From Pomphorhynchus laevis (taxonomy: Eukaryota; Acanthocephala; Palaeacanthocephala; Echinorhynchida; Pomphorhynchidae): DNA of 64,000 nt. Below, in pieces: positions 55,323 through 64,000 of the stretch. Each line of letters starts with the position of its first letter. Position 1 is the first letter of the stretch. The DNA lies in NCBI GenBank assembly GCA_012934845.2, contig WNNJ02001567.1, positions 37,893-101,892 of the forward strand. Direction: 5' to 3'. The translations under genes and the position numbers were made by a program. The notes below the pieces were generated by a model that made no database searches, was not told the origin of the DNA, and was given only the letters and a program-made list of their open reading frames with translations.

Positions 55323-58300
55323 ATGGGCTGCTGCTTTTCTAAACACGTGAAACTGAATGCAATAAAAAAGATAAAATCTTTTGACATTTCAGAGAACGCA
55401 GCAAATTCAATTAGTGATAAGGATGATACATATCACCTAAGCGGGTCATCGACTGATGTTTCACTCAAAGAATTGGGTAAGCAATATTAAATTTGTAAGA
55501 TATTTCAGATTATCAATCAGCTTTGAAGCGTTTGACTATATTTTAATTTTCAAGTATATATTCGAATTTATATAATTGTATTAGAATTTTATATGGCGAT
55601 CGCAAATAATGACACGCTCAATTTATACAAATTGACTTTTATTTTGAATTTCAATTATTTTAACTGGATATAAGTTATATAAAATCTTATAATAATTATT
55701 TATTATCTATTTATTGAATTTTGATTTATTGATTTAGCATTATTATTTATAATTATTTATTATCTATTTATTTTTATTTATTTTATTTTATAATTATATT
55801 AAATACGTAGACTTACTTAGCTGAATTGATTAATTGAGATTTTGTTGTAATTAATAATCAATGCCGTAAAACCAATTTATATTTACTTAAATAGAAAAGT
55901 GCTGTCGTTGAATGCAGTCTGGTCTATTTAACTTATAGTATCGCTGAAATCTATCTCATCATAATATTCAATTGAATTTACTTTTATTCAGCTAACAATT
56001 TATGATTATTTCATTTTTTTAATAAAGAACTACATTTAACCATAACATTTGGATAAACAGATATTCGTTAAAACGGAAGTCTCTAAATCATAGAAATGAA
56101 AGAAATTAACTATTACCGTCAGAAATATAATAATTACTTATTGAATTTATATAAATATTCTTGTACTTTAATTAACCTTATTGATTGTAATTAATCCGCC
56201 ACCTTTGATTAATTTTCCCACATGTTTGCTTTTGCTTGGATCGCTTAGGTAAGTATTGATATAAAAGGCGATATTTTGACAACTTCGAAAATTTTTTGAA
56301 CATACTGTTCTGAAAACATTTACACATATTTTCTCGTTTGGATCGCTTAAAGCAAGTCAAGTTACTTTAATCATGTGAGCGTTCGACAACTTCCGCAAGC
56401 TTTGGAACACACTTTTCCGAAAACACATATACGTACGTGTTGCACGAACGGAATATGGAACGAGCACTTGATGTACAGTTACTATCAGCAATTTAATATA
56501 ATGCTAGCATAACGGACATAAAAGTGCGGTGGTTCGTATTAGTAACGACTCCAAGAAAAAGGGACAGCTTGTATGTTTTATTTCTTACACAATTGCATAT
56601 TCAATAAATATTCAATAGACGACATTATTTGTACGTTAATCTTGAAAGTTATAAAAGTTTCTGTATTTTGAAGAATCCCTAAGAGCAGATAAAAAGGGAT
56701 CGAGTCATTCGGGCAATGAACAAAATAGTAAACTGGACGATGAGAGCTACTTAATTGATGAATGCAGCTTGGACAAGTCATGCTACTTTGGTAGTGAACC
56801 CGGTAAGAAAGTATAAGTTAGTTACTCAATTAAGTAAATTGAGTAAAAAATCTATACGACTTTAATTTTTACGAAACATTTGAAAGAATTACTGTGATTA
56901 CCTTATGCTCAGAAATATTTGTACATTTTAATGTATCCAGTATTAAAATTAGATAATTTGAGTAGCTAAGGAACTGTATGTAAATATTATTTGTATATAA
57001 TTTTTCTACGAGTGCCATTTCGCTAAATAAGCGACTAATTAAACGGTGAACAATGGCAATGACAGTGCACTTATACATATTTGCTTTACAATTACAAAAC
57101 TTTATTAAATACAAAGTTTGTAAATTAATTTCCTAATTTACATATTTTTAAGTTAAAAGATTAAAGTGTACTTCTATCGTATATATAATCTACTCTCATA
57201 CAAATTTCGCAACAATTTATTTATCTTTCATCTTTAGTTGTAGATCTTTATGTCTAATAAATTGTTAAGATGATTTTAAGAAGACCAACTATCACTGCAT
57301 CTTTTACGTATTATGTACAACGAAATGTCACTCGTTGTATACTGTTTCATTCATATTTCTAAACTAAGCTTCACGAAAAGTTAACGATATTATTCCTAAA
57401 TATAGAGACTTATAGCAGTGTTGCCAGATTAAACAGGATTCAAGTGTACTGAAATTGTTCAAAAGAAGCAGATTTCCCATCAAAGTAATCAAAATACCCT
57501 GATAAATAAGGAGTTTCAACGCGCTTTAAAAAATGCCTTTTATTTATAATAATGTTTATTCTAGAATAGTTCAATTTTTGGAAAATCACACCAACTTGAA
57601 CTATTAATAATAAAATTTAAAAAATTAATTATGATAACGATAAATTATTACAGGATTAAAGCCAAAGCTAACTACCATAAAATGGATAAGATATCAGAAA
57701 CTTAATTGAACATGGTATCTAAATAACCAAGCTTTTAGTAGGCTGAATGCACATTGTAGTAACCTGGCCGTTTTAAGAATCGCAGAATCGGCTACTTGCA
57801 GTCAGTCTGACAGTACTATCATCATATACAGGTAATGCAGGAGATACCTAGCACGATGAAATGCCTTTGGATGTCTTTCACAATGCTTATGAAATCTCTT
57901 TTTTTCAGGGTTCATAAAGCAAGTGTATTGTTTAATTAGTTTTTTTATAACATAAATTGTTGATAGTTTAAAATAGATTAAGCTATTTTAGAATTGTGGC
58001 ATAATAGATGACTTTCCTTTAGAGTAGCTCCAAACCCTTTATAGGGAAATGAATGTTGATAGATCAAAGTTAATTAATATATTCAGGAATTATTCCAAAG
58101 TTGTGGATTTTCATCCCGAATAGTCCAATAGACACGGAAGACACGTAACTACGTGGGAAATAGTTGTGATGTCATGGAAGAAAGAAACAAGCAAAAAGGA
58201 GAAGGCTAGTTATTCTTACCAACGACTGGGTATATCAGCTGGGTTAGAAGCAGTGGGTATCCATTGTATTGGTGTCCCATGCATATCCTGTAGGAAAAGG

Positions 58301-59347
58301 TTACCCATTGGCACCGTTTTCGCTCTCCCTTTGAGGACTGAGTAATAAACACCTAAGTTATCAGTGTGTATTTCAGCATCTGGTACAGTTTATAACCACA
58401 CCAGGCGGCTAAAAGTTCAGCCTCAAAAATTGGAAGTTCATATGGTAGTTCATAAGTATACAACTTCCCTTCCGAACCAACGATACCAATTTGAGTTTTG
58501 GTGGCATCCACGAAGATCTTTTCGCGACATGCTTTTCGTGGTTTACAAAGAATCAGGGGCTCCTTATCAATGAGCCACTCCAGAAACCAGGACTGCCAAG
58601 GCTCATCCTGGTAAAGGAGCTTATGCGCAGTGGAAAAGAAAGGCAGATGGTAGTTAATCATATTTAATTTATTAATATTATATAATTACATAAATATTAT
58701 TATTAAAATGATTTGAATAATAATTTGGTGATTAATCTTACATAAACCAAATGATATATGTAACAAAGACGATAAGAAATCATGATTAGGATCTGCTATG
58801 TTATCAGGTTTTAGCTACCTCTATCCTTTAACTCAACATGGCAGCGGAGCAAACTACATGCAAATGATTTATTTCCTTCTATATAATGTGATTATTTAAG
58901 GTAGTGTCTACTATTTATCAATAAATAGTAAAGTGTAATTGAGAAATATAGTTTTAAATTTCCTAATTCGTACTTTATGTCTGATTAAAGAAAATTCATT
59001 AACGATTTATTTTATAAAAAGGTCCAGACATATTCAAATATTGCACATCTGACAGAAAGTCATATATTGACTCAATTGTAAGCTGTCCTGCCGAGTTAGT
59101 TAATGCAAATGGTATGTATCGCTTTCAGCAAAATTATCATTTTGACTATTTATAATAGAAATTTACTTATCTTTCGGCAGGTAACTTTGAAAGTTTTGGT
59201 TTCAAATACTATAACGTAAATAAGCCAACGAAATCATGGCGCCGACAACCTATGTGGATTGATTGTGAATCGTTGGACGTTGCTTCGTATATTGACAGCG
59301 ACGACATTGATAAGTTGAATGAGTTTGATGATTGCGACAGCTTTTAG
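55323..59347 (+). CDS. MGCC-start protein, copy 2
   Basis: Exons 55323-55476, 56689-56802, 59022-59111, 59181-59347, with the same phases and splice sites as copy 1. I see no coding difference from copy 1, while introns and downstream repeats differ at scattered bases. Either a recent duplicate under constraint or too young for changes. Function unknown, as for copy 1; the MGCC lipid-anchor signal is retained. Confidence 0.75.
55609..55834 (+). mobile_element. Naiad 3'-tail piece E, unit 2
   Basis: Duplicate of 45,715-45,940. Confidence 0.65.
58225..58664 (-). mobile_element. hepadnavirus-like RNase H fossil, unit 2
   Basis: Duplicate of the fossil at 48,330-48,768, with a few substitutions. 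Same motifs and context. Confidence 0.5.
58667..58956 (-). mobile_element. truncated Naiad copy D, unit 2
   Basis: Duplicate of 48,770-49,060. Confidence 0.75.
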
Positions 59348-60045
59348 ATGGATCCGACTAAATGACTAAATATGAAAGAAATTCCAATTTTAGAATTTTT
59401 GATCATGCTCAATAAATAAAACATTTTAAATGATCTCTTATTTGAGCTGGTTTAAAAAACCATTACTAGTTACAAATTTAATAAATATATAATTCCAAGT
59501 GGCATTTTATCTCTTAATTATCAATCAATCTAGCGTGGAGCATTGCTAGAGCACTTTCCAAAATTATCAAACCTAAAGAATACGCTTTTACGATTGTATG
59601 CAAACAAAATCGATACTCTTTTATATAAAATCAGTTTGCCTTCTGTAATCAAAAAAATTGATTGCAAAGTTTGTACAACTTTGAATTATGAACCTTTATA
59701 AATAGAACGGTATATTGTTTAACGATGAGTTTGATGTGCTTTTAAATCGTTCAGGCCGTTTAGTCATCGAAAGGGATAATAAAATAAAAAATATTGTTCA
59801 CAATATTTCAACTATTGCAATAGTTCTTTTCATGAGCCATGTTTTTAGGTATATGTAGTTTTACATATGTAGTCTTAGCGACACCTCCGATTTGCTCCGG
59901 CACAGACGATATAAAATATATCCTTACTGCACCATCGATTCATTGTTATAAAATTCCACTAGGACGATATATTACAGATCGTGGCGGGCAAATGCAGCAC
60001 GAACTCATCTTTGCGATAAAAACCCCATTACGAGATCGTAATTTT

Positions 60046-60246
60046 CGAATAGTACATACCATTCGAAATGGTATATCGAATAGTATATATCAATGATACA
60101 TCGAATTGTTCCTCAAATGGTATACCAATGATACATAAAATTGTCCATCGAATAATATATACTATTCCATGGTATATACTATTACATTGTATATACCATC
60201 GTAATTTTCGAATGGTATATAATAATAAAAATATAATGGTATATGA
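60046..60246. repeat. GGTATA/TATACC-rich tract, unit 2
   Basis: Duplicate of 50,150-50,350. Confidence 0.7.
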
Positions 60247-62191
60247 TCTCTTGATAATAATATTATTATTCACCAGAATAATGAAGGCTTCTTGGCGAAT
60301 GAGTCCATTATATTTATAAAAATTAAAGTCTTTAATGTGAGGACCAACACACCACAAATATTGTGTGAAATTTGGCCTCGTACTCTGGATGCAGGCGGAT
60401 GTAGCTCGATATATAGCAACGACGAGTCGTCTCTTTATATAGTGGATGCGTAATCACATTTGTTGTTTCCACTCGTTTTGAGTTTAGTAGCTTCATTAAT
60501 TGCATAGCCGAATCCTTTTTCAAGGTTCATTGATAAAGCGAATATCTGTTTCATGTAACTCGTTAAAAATGTCACCGGTGAGGCCCTGATCAAAAGTACT
60601 TCACAATTTATTAGAATATTCAAATTGTGTGGTGCATATATGATTCCTATCACTGATTCCAAGTCATTCTTGAAGATTGTGTATTACTCTTGAAGATTGT
60701 AAAGTACTTGAAGATTGTGAAGTATCACTTTACGAGAGTAAATTGATTGTCGTTGCATCAAAATCGAGCAACTTTAAAACTTAAATGCTGGAAATTACAG
60801 GTATTTCTACGATTTCTTCTATCGACAACGACTCTAAGATGAGTGTTTCAACTTCTAATAATCTATTGGGTGAGGAGATACTTCCCCCAATCTCCAAACT
60901 CAAGAACCTACTAATTATTAAACTTTTCGGACCTGTTGAAAGACACATTATGCTTAACATATGCCTTATACGTTTGTTAAAAACTATGATAACTGTAGTA
61001 AAGTATCTTTAAACAGAAATCAAGATCTCCTTCGCTACTCCTGATTTGGCTAAAGAATTTGAATCTTTTTTCAATGCTAACTTTTCTAAACTTGGTTCCA
61101 TTCCACACAAGTCTGTAATGGCTTTTGTCAAGATATCAAACCTGCGTTTTTATCTAAAGGAGAAAGATATTGAGTCCCTGAAAATACTGCAAAATTTCGA
61201 ATTTGGGAAGGTTATAGGGAAGAGTGGGCTAATACCGCCTCTAACGTTTTGCTCCGCAAATTTTGATACAGCAGAGATCCTTGTTAAGTCATTGTTTAAC
61301 CCCTCCATGGGGTACAACTTGAAATTCCAACTACTTGACTGGGATGATCTCAAATTCCCCCACTGCAACTCCTGCTAAAAGTGAGGACATTTAGTGTCTA
61401 ATTGCAATGCTATTCGGACGTGTGGATTTTGCAGTTCGCAGAACCGCCCGCATGCAGCTCGAGGGAAATGTGAAGCTACCCCTAAATGTTCAAATTATGG
61501 ACTTGACCATCTCGTTTGGTCATGGAAATGCATATTTTTCTAACAATACAGATCTAAATTCTCCTCACCAACACAAGCCATTAAAGAGGCTCCCAGCTTC
61601 TTAAATTCGACCTCTTAAATGTCCGATGAGGATATATTCAGATTGCTTGATTTGAATAAACAAAGTATTTACAGGTCAATCGAAAGCCTTGTTGCTGAAC
61701 AACTTTCTGTATTGTTTACACGCCGGAAATCGCTAAACAAACTGTCTTGGCTGAGTCCAAAAAGAGGGGGCATCTGCTCACGCCGTACCACTATCAAAAT
61801 CGGCAAACTTCTGTATGATAAAGTTTATAAGGCCTGACTGGAAAATAAAGATCTCGCTCGTGGGTTAGTACTCGCTCTGGATATAGTAAGTGATGTAAGT
61901 GGTAACCTTTCCGCCGCTTGTTCTGTCTAGTGTTGAGGAAATCCCACCCAGCTAACCGAACATAATGCAGAGTACTTGTTACTCTTTTACACTGACTATC
62001 CTTCAGTGGAACTCGGGAGGAGCTTCTGCACTTAGGTTTATATCTTGTAGAGATTCAAATGTTATAGTCCTTCAGATAATGCGGTCTATCCGTCTCCCCC
62101 AGGACATTACGCGATTCATCCCTAAGCACATTTGTACCTGCCATAACACAATTAAACAAAAAAGTTTTTACTGCATTCACAACCACACTTA

Positions 62192-63424
62192 ATGTCACAA
62201 AATGCGTTACTTATAGTCAATTGTTTGGACGCCACTCAACGTGTGTTTAGTGATGGCGGTTGGTCACTGTTTGCGGTTAGGCTGCATGAGCTATTGCCCA
62301 TTAATTGTGCCGTCGCTGCTGCCACATCTCTCCTTTCCCACTCTTCTGCGAGTTCATCGTACCTGACTGGTTTTTTCCGACACCTTGTTCCCCTCCGAAT
62401 CGTCTCCGAAGGTATATGATCATTAAGTTCCTCACTCCCTGTTATTTCGGTTACTCCTCTGTTCGTGTTCACCTCTTTATTTGTTCTTAGATCATCTGCA
62501 TGTCTTCGTCTTTCTCCATTTTGGGTGTTTACCACATATGAACCCCACCCAGTCCGGTCTATATAGATCCAGGCTGCCATTGTCTAGTCAGTTGGTTTCG
62601 TACCCACACTACCTGATGTACGTCGAATTGTCGTGGCCTCGCGTTAACGTCATGACGTTCTTTCTGTTTCTCTCTGTGCCTTTGCACCGTAGTTTGTGTA
62701 GTTGGTCGTAGTCTGTCCCATATAGTTTTTAGTCTTGTACCATACAGTAACTCCGCAGGTGCGTTCCCCGTGCTACCCTGAAAAGGTAGCACGGGGAATT
62801 TTTTCTCGGTGCCCTCAAGAAAATTCAACTCGGCGTTTAAATGTTCCGATAAAACGTTCAATTAACTCATTGGTTTGTGGGTGAAATGGCGAGGCTTTGA
62901 TGTGTCGAATTCCATTCGCCTTGCAAAATTCTGTGAATTCTCCTGACTGAAATGGGGGTCCATTGTCTGATACAATTTCACGAGGTATACCTATCCTTGC
63001 TAACAATTCACGTATATCAGCTATTGTTTCAACAGCATTAGTGCTACGTACTGGTATAATTTCTGACCAATGACTTTGAGCGTCGATTAGAGCCAAATAC
63101 ATTTGTCCATCAATGGGGGCTGCAAAATCAACGTGTATCCGAGTCCACACTTCTGCAGGAACATCCCATTGGTGTAGGGGTTGGTGGGCAGATTTCGGTT
63201 GTTGTTTCTGACAAAATGAACAGCTGTCTACCGATTGCTAGATATCTGTATTTATAATAGGCCACCAGCAATATAGTCGCGCTAGATGTCGCATTGCGGA
63301 TATTCCTGGATGTCCACGGTGGAGTGTTTCCAAAGCTTTGTAACGAATGCTTCTCGGGATGACAATGCGCTGTAACCATAACAAAATACCGATTTCGTTT
63401 GAAAGTTCGTGTTTGGATAGAGCA
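62192..63424 (-). mobile_element. Ty3/Gypsy integrase fossil, unit 2
   Basis: Duplicate of 52,296-53,528, with the same parts and state. Confidence 0.8.
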
Positions 63425-63465
63425 TTCCCAATCCAGCCCAATAGAGCATTGGGCTGGATTGGGAA
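63425..63465. repeat. perfect 18-bp inverted repeat, unit 2
   Basis: Duplicate of 53,529-53,569. Confidence 0.9.
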
Positions 63466-64000
63466 AATTGGTCTTGACAAAGTTTTGTAGGAATCACTAT
63501 CCTTACATAATGATGAAGCCACTCAATCACCTCAACCAATCACGCCTCGGGGAGACTTTAGGAGTAGAGATCTTTCTGTATCAGATATCCTTAACTCCTG
63601 GGGTTCTCTTCCGGGCACCTCACAATCCGTCGCTCCTCTCTCTTCTCGTGTCTGTCAGCTTTTGACAGACGAACAAAGAAGAGAAGTGGTCGTCACAATG
63701 CTATTAGCGGCCCCATTTGAGTTGACCGTCATCAACATTAGTAGACGTACATTTCTACCTAAGAAAAATCCGATTTCTTGTCTCTAAGAGCTGCAGCACA
63801 TTTCGATTCAAAATTCCTTCATATCGATCTCTGAAAAGCGCTTGCGCGTAGAATTCGCAATCATCTGAGTAGGCAAAATTTAATACCACACAGTTTCCAT
63901 GGGTTCGCAAAAGTCGCTTGGTGTATTCAGCAGTGGGTGAAGTGCATCAGTTTTGTAAGGATAATAGTCATCAACTTGCTGTTGCTGTTTTTCTTGATTT

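Larger units (their letters stand above)
54895..64000. repeat. tandem duplication, unit 2 (cut by window end)
   Basis: Second unit, corresponding to 45,000-54,104. Window ends inside the RT part of its LINE. Very high identity means a recent duplication or an assembly artefact from two haplotypes. Confidence 0.95.
60776..64000 (+). mobile_element. LINE copy E, unit 2, cut by window end
   Basis: Duplicate of 50,880-54,104, including the nested Gypsy fossil. Window ends within the RT motif A region. Confidence 0.8.

Overview
Organism: an AT-rich animal (metazoan) nuclear window, not bacterial. Evidence: intron-containing genes with GT-AG splice sites, AATAAA signals, a secretory-pathway kinase of the FAM20 family, and a dense mix of Penelope-like elements (PLEs), APE-type LINEs, a Rex3/RTE-like LINE and Ty3/Gypsy fossils. 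I cannot name the phylum from sequence alone; an invertebrate is likely.

Layout. 1-3.5 kb: a Naiad-type PLE with an uninterrupted 904-residue ORF (GIY-YIG nuclease at the N terminus, then reverse transcriptase), preceded by a nearly perfect inverted copy of its own 3' end. 3.6-18.4 kb: a transposon graveyard with three copies of one LINE family (A plus strand, B minus strand, D plus strand) and two Ty3/Gypsy fossils (about 9.9-13.3 kb plus, about 13.5-16.6 kb minus). 18.4-20.3 kb: unassigned DNA with an inverted repeat. 20,280-41,137: a seven-exon FAM20-family kinase gene, whose exons join in frame to 506 residues; its introns hold Rex3-like LINE pieces, truncated Naiad copies, a second PLE with inverted arms, and AT microsatellites. 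41.9-44.05 kb: a 90-bp perfect palindrome and a diverged satellite of about 0.3-kb monomers. 45.0-64.0 kb: a tandem duplication with a unit of about 9.9 kb. Each unit carries a four-exon gene for a 174-residue protein beginning MGCC (predicted lipid-anchored, no family recognised), a hepadnavirus-like RNase H fossil in its second intron, and downstream a LINE (E) of the same family as A/B/D split by a Ty3/Gypsy integrase fossil. The second unit runs off the window end.

How it fits together: two host genes can be supported, the FAM20 kinase and the MGCC gene (two copies). Almost everything else recognisable is retroelement. The Naiad family is the thread through the window: one apparently intact copy plus at least four truncated pieces, with further copies inside the duplicated unit. 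The most interesting signals are the intact Naiad with its fresh inverted arm and a crossing-helix RNA motif, the hepadnavirus-like RNase H, and the near-identical duplication of an unknown MGCC gene.
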